64,000 nt of DNA from assembly GCA_022496185.1 (NCBI GenBank), contig WTXG01000005.1, positions 496,001-560,000 of the forward strand, given 5' to 3'. Of this stretch, positions 54,365 to 64,000 are shown one piece after another. This DNA comes from Multifurca ochricompacta. Taxonomy: Eukaryota > Basidiomycota > Agaricomycetes > Russulales > Russulaceae. Both the position numbers and the translations under genes were made by a program. The notes under the pieces are model-generated. The model made no database searches. It worked only from the letters and a program-made list of their open reading frames with translations, and had not been told where the DNA came from. Within the stretch, counting starts at the first letter, position 1. Every line of letters starts with the position of its first letter.

Positions 54365-54747
54365 TTACGCGTGTCTTCCGTCTTTGAGTGTTTCAAAGAT
54401 GACAGGGCTAGCTGCAGGGCGATACTTGTGCACCTTCGAGTATCTTTATGGCAAAACTAGTTAGTCCAGAGTAGAAAAGGGGTATAAAAACTCTGTGCAT
54501 ACCTATGAGCATGTACTACCTGTGGCTGTGATGTCTTACGCATTGAAGCGCGAAGGGAGAAGGATAACCAGAACATGACAAGGATGAATACGATAAGGAG
54601 GGCGCGCTTCCACCAAGAAGGGGTGGGTGGATTAAAACGGGGATCGAGTGAGAGTTGATGATGTTCTGAGGTATACCTACGATGAGTTGGGGACCTTTCC
54701 TCGTCGTAGTCATCGCTAGGGAGGGGTTGATATCGCGCGGAAGACAT
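54365..54747 (-). CDS. small single-pass membrane protein, unknown
   Basis: Start MSSARYQPLPSDDYDEE (54745-54747); an upstream in-frame ATG at 54807 is less likely. A short cytosolic N-terminus is followed by a TM helix (RALLIVFILVMFWLSFSL). An intron (donor GTATGC, acceptor CATAAAG) then joins HR to YSKVHKYRPAASPVIFETL and KDGRHA, stop at 54365-54367. The length is about 100 aa. The C-terminal KYRPAASP...LKDGR block looks like one conserved among basidiomycete proteins of unknown function; that is from memory and not checked. Confidence 0.6.
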
Positions 54748-55034
54748 GAAGGTTGAAGATGAAGAAATAAGCACAGCCCTTACGCGTGGCGTGTCCCAGT
54801 CGTCCAACGGCTCGTCGCGACAGGACGGTCAACACGAGTCAAGTACGACGGACACGACGACAAGGCTCGCTCGCTCAAAACACTCTTGGTACCTCTGTAT
54901 TGCTCCAAATAAATTCTAATCTAATCCCATCGTGTTTTTTTCCCTGTTAATCGCTCATCCATTTCCCTGTTATTTGCATGCAATCTCTCATATAAGCCTC
55001 CGATCTTTCCAATACCTTCACTTTCACTTTCACT

Positions 55035-57207
55035 ATGCCACTAAACTCATCTTTATCCCTACCGCAATCCCCGCGTATCGAAACCACACATAACCACCCC
55101 CTTGTAGCAGAAGCAGAAACACCTGAACATGTCCAACCAGGAACGGGCTCGGTACCTACCATACCTGGAGGATTGGAGCGGTCTGCTACCCTTGAATCCT
55201 TACTCGATGCTTTGAACAGAGCGGCCATGCCAGAGAACACCGTCCCAGGTGCCTCATCATTGCCTACCCATCGTGTAGCCAATAACTACCCCAAGATCCT
55301 TCAGGTCGCCGGCAGGTCCGACCCACCCTTCCTGACCCTGCCATCGCGATACCCAGTTCCCCTCAATTGGTTGTCCACCCAAGTACGACTGGCAATCAAC
55401 AGAGGCTTTCCATTGCCGCTCGCATTCTCATGTTCTTCGGCTATGGCCGCAACAACAGAGCACGTAAGGAGCTCGTATCCGCCATCTGGGCACTAACCGT
55501 CGACTTCTCTCAGGTGAGCCTAGAGTCACACCCTATACCCGTTTGATCCAACTTGTTGTTATTCGGTTGCGAAAATAGATTATCGCTATTATCACACTCC
55601 TGGCGATTTCAACTCACCACAGGAGTCCCACTGTACCTTCAAAAAACGAGTGGGATGCATGTGGGAAGCCACTGGGTACATGGAATGCCCTCTGGGTTGT
55701 TCGTCTCTCGCTTGACGTCTGGCTCAGCGCTTGGCGGTGGTCCCGCGAACGCACGAAGCGCCTCCGGGATGAGAGGTAGGTATATCTGGCCCAAGCTCCC
55801 GGCGCATCACCCTCACGTACGGTGCACAGCAATGGCCATTCATCGAATGAGGGAGAGGCCCAGATTTATCCGAATACGGCGCCTCCGGGTGGGAGGAGAC
55901 ATGGGCCCATCGCGCAGAGAAATGCAAATATTTCAGCTGAAGGCCAGCCGCACGTTGGCCCGACGCCGTATCCAAGGATCTACGCCAGGTCTGTTTGTGC
56001 ATACTTTATTATTTTCTCCTCCAAGCTTACATATCGCATATTGGGTCGTCCACGATGTGTAAATAGGTTATCGCTCATAGGTTCTACCTTCACGCTCGTT
56101 TGGTTCGTGCTGGCCCAAATCTTCGTATACAGCTCGACAAAGACGTGCCGACAAGCGTCACCACATCTCTGGTGGCTAACGTTTGGAGTGCTTAGCGTGA
56201 TGTACCTCATGATCCTTGAAGTTGTGCTCGTCGCAATCCTCGTCTTCGTCATTGGGCCAATTCTATTTGTGCGTCTAAATCAACCACATTGTATTTTCAA
56301 TTGGGCTGACCTCTCTCAGCTATTCTGGAGCATCCTCCTGCTTTGTCTCGGTCGACACCCATCACAAAACCCACACCACTTCACGCCGGACATCGGGCAA
56401 GCCCCGCGGTCTGTGGTTGATAAACTCCCTTAGTGCTCTACATTCCTCCCCCACCCGACCAGCCATCCAAGCCAGTCACAATCCCATCAGACTTGCACAC
56501 ATACCCACCTAAGTCACCTACTTCGCGTCGGCGCTTTCGCTTGCCGCTCCGGCGGCGGGCTTCGTTGACTAGTGGTACAGTAAAGAGCAAAACGGGCAAG
56601 GAAAAGGGAGACCTAGGTCGTCCTCTCACATGGGAGGACAACTGGGAGAGAGGGGAGTATCCATTCGTGCAGCTCGATAGCCACCGTGCTTCGTGCGCGA
56701 TCTGCCTGCTCGATTTCCAAGAACCGAACCGCGTCAGCAAGGGTGCCTGCAGGACGGTGGATGACACGACAAAAGCAAGAGACCAGGCGCAGGTGGATAC
56801 CAAGGTGGCGGAGGGTGAGGCGATGAGTGTGCGAGGAGCTATGGAAGAAGAAGGGGGCGATGTTGCTGAGCAAACGCCGCCGGCCCCTGTTCTGCCAAGC
56901 GATGACATTCCCCTCCGGCTGCAGGACGCAGGCCAAGGCGCGCAGCCGTTAAGGTTACTTAAATGTGGTCACGTCTTTCACGTAAAATGTCCGCTTTCCT
57001 CCTCACGTATCACTCTGACGAATAATGCGACAGAAAACATGTGTGGATCCGTGGCTGCTCGACGTGTCAGGCCGTTGTCCGGTTTGCCAGAGACCTGTGC
57101 GTGGAAACGAGTTCGACGAAATGGTAGATGCAGAACAGGAAGTGCGGCCTGCGCGCAGGCGGTGGTTCGGAGAAGCAGGCGGAGAGGACCCGCATAAGCT
57201 TGGATGA
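55035..57207 (+). CDS. RING-H2 membrane protein (probable E3 ubiquitin ligase)
   Basis: Start MPLNSSLSLPQSPRIE (55035). A disordered N-terminus is followed by hydrophobic exons: ARILMFFGYGRNNRARKEL, WALTVDFSQ|IIAIITLLAIS, and further TM segments near 56060-56350. A Pro/Arg-rich stretch leads to a RING whose first pair is CAICLLDF (about 56698) and whose later ligands are CGHVFH (about 56965) and, after an intron, KTCVDPWLLDVSGRCPVCQRP. A region of about 75 residues, acidic and Ala/Glu-rich, separates the first and second ligand pairs, far longer than usual. Ends EDPHKLG at 57207. Ubiquitin-ligase activity is inferred from the RING-H2; membrane position from the TM segments. Middle exon borders were not all resolved. 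Confidence 0.72.
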
Positions 57208-57590
57208 CTGAGTAGGAGGACTATTACGGGATGGGATGCTTGTTCTACGCGACTGTTAATTGTAAGTGCGTGTGTGGTGTGTGTGTGTGTGTGTAATATA
57301 ATACGTTTGATCCCTTATCAGATAAACCGGTAATCGGTGCGGGGTGGCGGGTGATATGACACAGGGACGGGACGCCTTCTTTATCTCCTTTTCCCAACCT
57401 TTTCCCAAGACAAGACAAGAAACGATGCTGAGGGTGTCTTGGAACTCGCACGCTGATTCAAAATTTAACCGAATATTCGCTCAACGCACTTTTAAACAGC
57501 CTCTGGGTCTTTTCGTTTAAGTTACTCTTGCGACATCGCTTTCTGTACAGCCGAATCCCTAGTAGGACCATCACTCCCCTTTTCTCTATT
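57208..57590. other. intergenic with GT dinucleotide repeat
   Basis: 57267-57294 is a GTGTGG/GT repeat. The rest is the upstream flank of the Sng1-like gene; nothing else seen. Confidence 0.45.
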
Positions 57591-59576
57591 ATGGACACGG
57601 GTCCCGCATTGCTTTCTCGATCTCAATCTCCCTCTCTTTCCAGTCAACCCGGGGGGCAGCCAGGCTTGTCCTCCTCAAAACACACAACAACTAAACATCC
57701 ATTGCCCTGGTTTTCTGAGAGCTACTTTTCAAATGAACCAGCAACTGCCGCGGCGCGGAAGGTCTACATCGTGATCCTCACCTCGAGAGGCATCCTCCTC
57801 ATCCTCTTCATTTTCTCTGTACTTTCCATATACTGGGGGGCACTTTGGCAGACCCCAACTCACGTTTATAATCTCAATGGCTGGGTTGTCGTACGTCTTA
57901 CGTATTGTATTGCCTTCTATTGCTTCATTCGTGCACACTTGGCGCGAGGTGGTTTACGCCCTTCTTGCTGATGTCTTTTGCTGTTATCAGGATTTTGATG
58001 GGGGCGAGGTTGGTCAGTTCGTCTCGCGCGCGGTGGTCGCAAGTAGCGGGAGCCCAACTGCGATCACGTGGAACGCGGTCTCCACAGAGCTCTTCCCGAA
58101 TGGAACGCACGATCTCGAGGATGCGGTCGTGCAGGAGAAAGCCTGGGTTATCATCGCCAGTGCATCTTATCTTCGATACATCTCTTTGTGTTTTCTAACG
58201 ACCTTTTGTTTTGTGCTACCTCAGTCAGCCCTAATGCGACGGAAACGCTGAACACTGCTGTCATTGTTGCGGACAACACCTATATTTCAAACCGCACTGT
58301 TAGCGTTTACACCGCAGAGGCTCGGAGTGAGAACGCATAGTACGTTGTTGGCTTGTGATTTTCGAGTCACCCCTTACGTTCACTCTAAGCCGCATGGTCG
58401 TTCACCCAAATGTGGGCGTTTTTTATATGAACCTGGGAGTCATACCTAAAGTGACGCTTTTCCCGTAAGGTCAACACACTACTTGATGGCATAACGGAAG
58501 CTTTCAACGCGCAATATATCACGGGAGTCCCTCGGAAGTCACCCAACTTGACCACTCTCCTTGTCAACGCGCCAATGCTCGTCTCCCAGCCCATCTCATA
58601 CACCATCATTAATGCACGACCGTTTGACGTCCCTGTGGCCACCGCAGTCGACTTTGTTGGGCTCATTTACTTGCTCATTCTTTCGGTATACGCACTGCAC
58701 TCACATCTTGCCTTTCCGGCGCGCTGACTTACTCGCTCCGGGGGTTAGTTCGTCGTAGCAATGGCACATTATGTAGCACGCGTAGACGCCACACACCTTG
58801 AAGACCGCCTCACATTCGAGTGGCTCATCGTCATCCGCATCGTCAATCCCGTGATCATGTACTTTTTCATTTCAGTATGTTCAGCTCATGGTTCGTAGTT
58901 TTATTCCCACTGATTGATTGATACGGGGAGTGCTTCTACAGCCTGTTGAGCGTCGCCTTCCAGGTCCCTTTCAACCGATAGTATGCTTATTTCACGCTAG
59001 ATTTATTGCCAGAACTTATGAAGATTGATCCAGCTACGGTAGCTCTGGATTTGTGATCTACTGGATGATGTCCTGGCTGGCGATGTGTGCGCTTGGCGGT
59101 GCCGTCGAGTCAATGATGACGATCCTGACGCCTCGCTTCATTCCCTTCTTCCTTCTCCTTTGGATCATTGGTGTGTCCTCACGTCGCATTCTGGTCTTGG
59201 CCATTCTGTTCACTAACGTGTGCGCGTTGATTGCCTTAGTCAATGTCTCTGTGTGTATCTTCCCGCCTACGCTACTCCCTGGTGTCTATCACTACGGATA
59301 CGCCACGCCGTTTTACAACGTCCAGCGAACTGTTCGAGCCATCATATTTGGCACCCGTAATCAGAGTGCGTCCTACCTGCGTCGCGTACCTGACCACGAA
59401 ACGAGACTCTAATATCGACTGACGCAGTTGGATTGAATTTCGGAGTACAGATCGCGTGGACATTTCTCTCGTGGTGCACGCTGATTCTATTCCAATACAT
59501 TAAGCGACGCCAGTCGATACGCGCGTATGAGGTGATGGTTGGTACTACGATTGAGCCGAAGTCAGACGAGCCATGA
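57591..59576 (+). CDS. Sng1/DUF3533-family multi-pass membrane protein
   Basis: Start MDTGPALLSRSQSPSL (57591). A Ser-rich N-terminus precedes TM1 (ILLILFIFSVLSIYWGALW), a motif typical of Sng1-like proteins, which influence resistance to nitrosoguanidine and some drugs in yeast. A large extracytosolic domain follows (SRAVVASSGSPTAITW, AWVIIA, VIVADNTYISNRTVSVYTAEAR, NAPMLVSQPISYTIINARPF). Four or five TM helices come next (DFVGLIYLLILS, FVVAMAHYVAR, IYWMMSWLAMCALGGAVESM), then PPTLLPGVYHYGYATPFYNV, the conserved tail block. The end is WCTLILFQYIKRRQS and EPKSDEP, TGA at 59574-59576. About seven introns. The transport or signalling role is unclear. Confidence 0.82.
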
Positions 59577-59876
59577 ACAAATAGTACTTAGGGGATGTGG
59601 TGAATGGGTGGTTCATTTATGACCTGATGGAAAGAGGCTGGTTGTCACATGCCACGTCTTACTTTATTCTATTTTTTTAAAACTCTTAACTTAACACACT
59701 CCATCGACAATCTATGGTTCAGTTGATATCTGATATCTAGATGAGATTGAGATTGAAGAAGTGAAGGTGAAGTGAAGCGGACTGTGTTCGGGTCCCGTCC
59801 AAGTTCTCACGACGTTGAAAGTTTACTCTTCACTCTCTCAAATCTCAAATCTCTGACCCCCACCATCACAATCGCT

Positions 59877-61311
59877 ATGGTTGCAAAATCTACTGCACTG
59901 GCACGCACCCTCGCTCGCTCCTATGCGACCCTTAATAATTTATCTGCGGGAAAGAGGTACGTGCCATTGCTCTGGCTCAACCTTACTCATATTCTTCAGT
60001 CCAACAGGTCTGTTAGCTCTCTCTTCATCGCCTCGCGTCAAACCTCTCACATTAGGTGAACTTAGCCATTGTGATGCTTAACATGGGTGGACCATCCACT
60101 GTATGTCCAATTTCAGGTTTATCAAACCCTTGCGGTTGTGTCACCAATCATTCAGGTCTCTGAAACCCACGACTTCCTTAAAAATCTTTTTTCGGATGGA
60201 GACCTTATTCCTCTTCCCTTTCAATCCGCCTTAGCGCCATGGATTGCCAGAAGACGAACTCCACAGATCGAGAAGCAGTATACTGATATTGGTGGTGGAT
60301 CCCCTATTCTGCGCTGGTCCGAACTCCAGGGCGAAGGCATGGTAGCATTGCTCGATGAGCTTCACCCAGCGACAGCCCCTCACAAGAGTTACGTCGCATT
60401 CCGTTATGCACGTCCTCTGGCAGAGGAGACCGCAAAACGCATGAAGGAGGACGGCGTGAGACGCGCCATAGCCTTCACACAGTACCCTCAGTACAGCTGC
60501 AGTACGACGGGCAGCAGTCTCAATGATATTTATCGGAAGAACAGAGCCGGTCTTTTTTCAGGTATAAATTGGAGCGTCATTGATCGGTGGGGCACTCATC
60601 CTGGCTTCGTTGAGGTGACCCCACTCTCCCCGCTTTTTCCCACCTTCTCATGACTCTATCGTGGCACCAGGCTGTTGCTCAGAATATCGAGTCTGCACTC
60701 CGAAAATTCCCAGGAGACAATCGCAGCGACGCCGTTCTTCTTTTCTCTGCACATTCGCTCCCTATGTCTGTCGTCAACCGCGGCGACCCATATGTGCTTG
60801 AAGTTTCTGCGACTGTCGCAGCAGTGATGGGTAGGCTAGGTCACACAAATCCATACCGCCTTGTGTGGCAGTCTCAGGTTGGTCCAAGTGCGTGGATGGG
60901 CCCACAAACAAGAGACGCAATCAAGGGGCTCGCACGCCTGGGAAAGAAGCGTGCTATCCTTGTGCCCATTGCGTTCACTAGTGACCATATAGAAACCTTA
61001 TATGAGCTCGATCTTGAATATGTGAAGGAGGCGCACGAGGTGCGGGTTCGCTCTATATCACTGTTTTGTAAAGGCATGCTAACAGGGATACGATACGCGA
61101 GCAGCTCGGCATGGAGGTTTATCGCACGGAATCCTTGAACGACTCGCCAGTGTTTATACGTGCGCTCGCGGACATCGCAGTGCAGCATCTGAAAGAGAAT
61201 GCTGCTGGTGCTCCACCGACGTCTGTACAAATGGGCTTGCGGTGCCCTGGTTGCTCGAACCCTACGTGCGCACAGCAGAAATCGTTCTTTGCACGAGGAG
61301 GAAATGCATAG
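59877..61311 (+). CDS. HEM15: ferrochelatase (haem synthase), mitochondrial, [2Fe-2S] type
   Basis: Last step of haem synthesis: inserts Fe2+ into protoporphyrin IX at the inner mitochondrial membrane. Presequence [20 protein letters not shown]. Blocks: [83 protein letters not shown] with the catalytic His, [38 protein letters not shown] with a conserved Glu. The tail [20 protein letters not shown] has CX2CX4C, and the Cys in QYSCSTT provides the fourth ligand, as in animal ferrochelatase. Thus a [2Fe-2S] cluster is predicted, absent in baker's yeast. About six introns; stop 61309-61311. Intact. Confidence 0.93.
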
Positions 61312-61525
61312 GCATTACTTGGATTACTTGCAACTAACCCCATTCTTAAGCGTCGTCACATAGCTTACTGGTTCTATGTCATAAGCCTTCATTCCCAGCT
61401 TAAGATCCCTCGGCATGAACTCCCATTGACGATATTCAGCCCATGATACCTTGAGTATCCAAGCAAAGTGTACAAAACTAAACGAGGGCTAATCCAGCAC
61501 ATGCCAGTAGGATAGACCCATTAAT

Positions 61526-62084
61526 CTAGTCGAGGTTCTCGATCGCCCGGCGCGAAAGAGCAGTCAACAAAGCGACATCGTCGATCGTCAAGTCTTCGAT
61601 GGCGCGCGACTGCTTGTTACCTTCAATGAGACTGACAACCTTATTCAAGATTGCACCCGCGCCGCCACTAACGAGGCCACCGACTGCTGCAGTTTTGGCA
61701 AGATTCACTATCTCTGGGTTAATGGCACGTGCTTCGAAGTCCTGCTCGTCAAAGGACAGAGACCTTTGCACGAAATCAAAAATTAGATGTGTTACGAGTC
61801 AAAACACAAAGATATGAACGGGAAGGAGGGACAAGGAAATCATACCTAGACTTTTGCTTGCCTTGGATGAGTTTATTAATCTCGGTCCCAATTGCACCCA
61901 AACCACCACCGATCAGGCCGGATAATCCCGCTGCCTTGATGAGATTCGTGGTCTCCGCAGACGGCAGCTTGAAGGACAAGCGGGCTTCATGCGTTGCCCC
62001 CTGTCCAGGAGTAGGAGCCGCGAGCGCGGAGCTGGCGAAGGAGGCGATAATGAGAGTGTGCGTAACAGTCTTGAAGGAAGGCAT
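61526..62084 (-). CDS. small secreted protein with an internal duplication
   Basis: Start MPSFKTVTHTLIIASFA with a signal peptide (ASSALA, cleaved before APTPG). Two exons separated by an intron of about 80 nt (61760-61850). Each exon holds one copy of a Gly/Ala-rich unit of about 38 residues. Copy 1 begins ETTNLIKAAGLSGLIGGG and ends LIQGKQKSR; copy 2 begins EIVNLAKTAAVGGLVSGG and ends LIEGNKQSR. The units have repeated small residues (glycine-zipper-like) and an amphipathic end. No cysteines were seen. The product is about 155 aa. Function is unknown; it could be a membrane-active or surface protein. Stop at 61526-61528. Confidence 0.72.
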
Positions 62085-62698
62085 TCCGGGTAAAATGGCG
62101 TAGATTAAGCGAAGATGTTTAGTTGTTGGAAGGAGGCGAACGTGCAATCGTCAAAGAAAAAGGTGGGTTTGAAATTTGGAACGAACGAGAAAGGCTGAGA
62201 CAGCAGTTGGTAGTTGGTTAGCAAGGCGGCAAGACAGGCAGTGAAAGATAAAGGTAAAGTAAACGCACTATCCAGTACCCAGGAGTGTTGAGGTGAGCAA
62301 AGAAGCTGAAGAAATCATCAGACGATGAAGGGGATTTTATATGCACCTCAGTGCTGAGGCAAACTTGATGAGAAGTTCCTACTGAAAATGTTTACCCGAG
62401 AGAGCACATACGGGGACACGTGCAGCGTAGACTCCGACGACAGCCGAATGGCGTAAAAAAAAATGCGGAAAATCAATATCCTCTCCTTAGTTTGGGATGT
62501 AATGATTGAAGAGGCTGAGGCTTGATTGATTGTACATGTGGCAGGGGCGTTATGGTCTCACTGGTTGATATGTACTGGATCCGATCTTCGTTGCTATGAT
62601 TGTCCAACCGCGTTCAGTTGAACTAGATCATGACCAAGAATCTGATCGAAAGACAACAAGAGAAATACGGCACAGTATATAGTCAAGATTAGTGATGT
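62085..62698. other. intergenic, nothing recognised
   Basis: Upstream flank of the small secreted protein and 3' flank of the NDUFB2-like gene. An A-run is at 62456-62463. No exon recognised. Confidence 0.4.
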
Positions 62699-63062
62699 GA
62701 TGCCTCTTCTTCATGGTGTTTGTGTCCATGTCCCTCCCATGGATGCTTCAAACCCTGTGTAGTACAGTCGGTGCCGGGACCCGACGATGACAATTGAATT
62801 GTAACGTACCAAAAGTTTTGGGCCGTCCTCTCTGGAAGCACGGAAATCATTTATGGGAGTCGTTAGGGAAAGAGACTAGGCAAGGACGCACCTAGCACGA
62901 TAGAATATAAAGAACCACATGGAAGCTCCGAGAGCTTTAGCGAGAAACTTGTGTTTGAAGCCCGGTAAGTGAGGATGAAATCCAGAACCTTGAGAAAATT
63001 AAGTGAACCCAAGATAACCTGTGCAACCAAGCTTCTGAAATTGTACCTGTAGAGCCTGCCAT
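62699..63062 (-). CDS. NDUFB2: complex I accessory subunit, NDUFB2-like
   Basis: Very small gene of four exons, too short to show as a long frame. Exon 1 MAGSTG (63060-63062 start) is joined over an intron of about 56 nt to SGFHPHLPGFKHKFLAKAL and ASMWFFIFYRAR; a second intron leads to EDGPKLL, and a third to GLKHPWEGHGHKHHEEEAS with stop at 62699-62701. The product is about 64 aa with one membrane segment (LGASMWFFIFY) and the FYRAR.DGP..LG..HPW pattern of fungal NDUFB2-type subunits, which sit in the distal membrane arm of NADH dehydrogenase. The His-rich tail is typical. All four exons were joined in frame. Confidence 0.75.
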
Positions 63063-63233
63063 TGAGAAACCGATAGTGCAAATAATGAATGAGAAGAAAG
63101 TGAAAGTGAAAGTGAGCGTCTCGGCTGTCGACCGGTTCGGTCATTGCCGTGGGAGGGGGGCATCGACCGGCCCGGGTACATTCAGTACTTCAGTAACCTC
63201 ACCGTTCCGTTCACACCGTTCACCGTTGTTATC

Positions 63234-64000
63234 ATGTCAGAGTGCCCAAGAATTACCTACCAAGCTCCTGGAAGGACCTTTGACCGCCTCTTCAAAGGTA
63301 TACAACTTTTGAAGGTGGTCAAGTGTCGTTTGCGCTGACTGCATTTGCTCCGAGCCAAGAACAGTCCCTGAATGAAACAAAAGATGTGGTTCGGAAAAAG
63401 CTTGGACTTAGCTATGACAGTCCAATAGAACTAGCTCAATTGCGTGACGGGAAGAGAATCGACCTAGAAGATGGTGTGTCCTTTGTTCAACAAAAACTCA
63501 CACACAGAAATCTCAACTCGTTTCAGATGATGACTTCGAAGCCTTCAAGACTCTTGCAACGTCTTCATTGCATGCAACCGTGACAATAATCCTTCCAGAA
63601 AGCAGCAGGGTGTCACCGAAACCCGCTGTATGCCATTATACTCTATCCACTCTAACTCTCCTAACTAAGATAGCTAGAGGGATAATAATCTAGGTCTGGG
63701 AGATGGGAAGACGCGCCTAAATGCCCTTTTTTCCGAGGCATACTCACCCCAAGCAACGGAGTCTGGCGCAGTTTCCCCTGCTATCACAAGCACTACGAGT
63801 ACATCTCGCCCTCGAAAAAGGCGCAAGGTCCCATTCAACGGCAACCACGCGCAAACTCATCCCGCCCAACAATTGGCTTCGTCAGAGAATAATATTGGAC
63901 CTGCATCATCACACATGTCACCTCCCCCTGCAGTACACGTCTCCGCTTCTACGGCTGCGGCTCCGCCGCTTTCGATTAACATCGACTCTTCTGCACGACC
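63234..64000 (+). CDS. hypothetical protein, possibly ubiquitin-like/PB1-type N-terminus, cut by window end
   Basis: Start MSECPRITYQAPGRTFDRL (63234). Exon fragments read ETKDVVRKKLGLSYDSPIELAQL, RDGKRIDLED|DDDFEAFKTLA and TVTIILPES, a beta-grasp-like order in which the acidic loop resembles a PB1 or ubiquitin-like fold. A long Ser/Pro-rich segment with a basic RPRKRRKVPF nuclear-localisation-like motif follows, and the frame is still open at the window end. The first splice junction (63300-63345) was not resolved. Function unknown; the fold suggestion is tentative. Confidence 0.5.

Overview
This window is nuclear DNA of a filamentous basidiomycete, very probably an Agaricomycete of the wood- or litter-decaying type. 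Genes are dense, lie on both strands and are cut by many short GT-AG introns (about 50-80 nt, often with a CTNAC branch site). Three intact class II secretory haem peroxidases, a family essentially confined to Agaricomycetes, sit in the window. No rRNA, convincing tRNA, CRISPR array or autonomous transposon was seen. All multi-exon coordinates below run from start to stop codon; introns were inferred by eye from protein continuity and splice motifs.

Layout. 0.4-9.3 kb, all minus: Dcc1-like cohesion factor, Mmt1/2-like mitochondrial cation-diffusion facilitator, and a large Sec7/PH ArfGEF-like gene whose two long ORFs are joined by a 56-nt intron. 10.3-13.9 kb: a divergent pair, flavin reductase-like protein and iron-alcohol dehydrogenase/maleylacetate reductase, with a long GAT microsatellite between them, followed by a decayed stretch. 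15.6-18.5 kb: MIA40 flanked by two convergent paralogues with an NFKBIL1-type HPD (J-like) domain. 19.5-26.4 kb minus: a Ser/Thr-rich surface protein and a P5B ATPase (Ypk9/ATP13A2 type). 27-28.9 kb: mitochondrial PDK/BCKDK kinase. 29.9-39.5 kb: a rearranged island with two near-identical peroxidase genes in inverted orientation around a J-domain gene, a decayed second copy of the peroxidase plus J-domain unit, and a broken bleomycin hydrolase. 40-47.8 kb: disordered protein, cytochrome P450, single-pass membrane protein. 49.5-50.9 kb: a third peroxidase with a complete Mn site. 51-64 kb: Rab-GAP (TBC), a small membrane protein, a RING membrane protein, a Sng1/DUF3533 protein, ferrochelatase with iron-sulfur ligands, a small secreted protein with an internal repeat, a complex I NDUFB2-like subunit and a truncated gene.

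Common themes: several products serve mitochondria and haem/iron biology (MIA40, ferrochelatase, Mmt-like transporter, NDUFB2, PDK). The peroxidases and the P450 need haem, though nothing in the sequence shows co-regulation. The most unusual region is 29.9-39.5 kb, where duplication, inversion and gene decay can be followed step by step.
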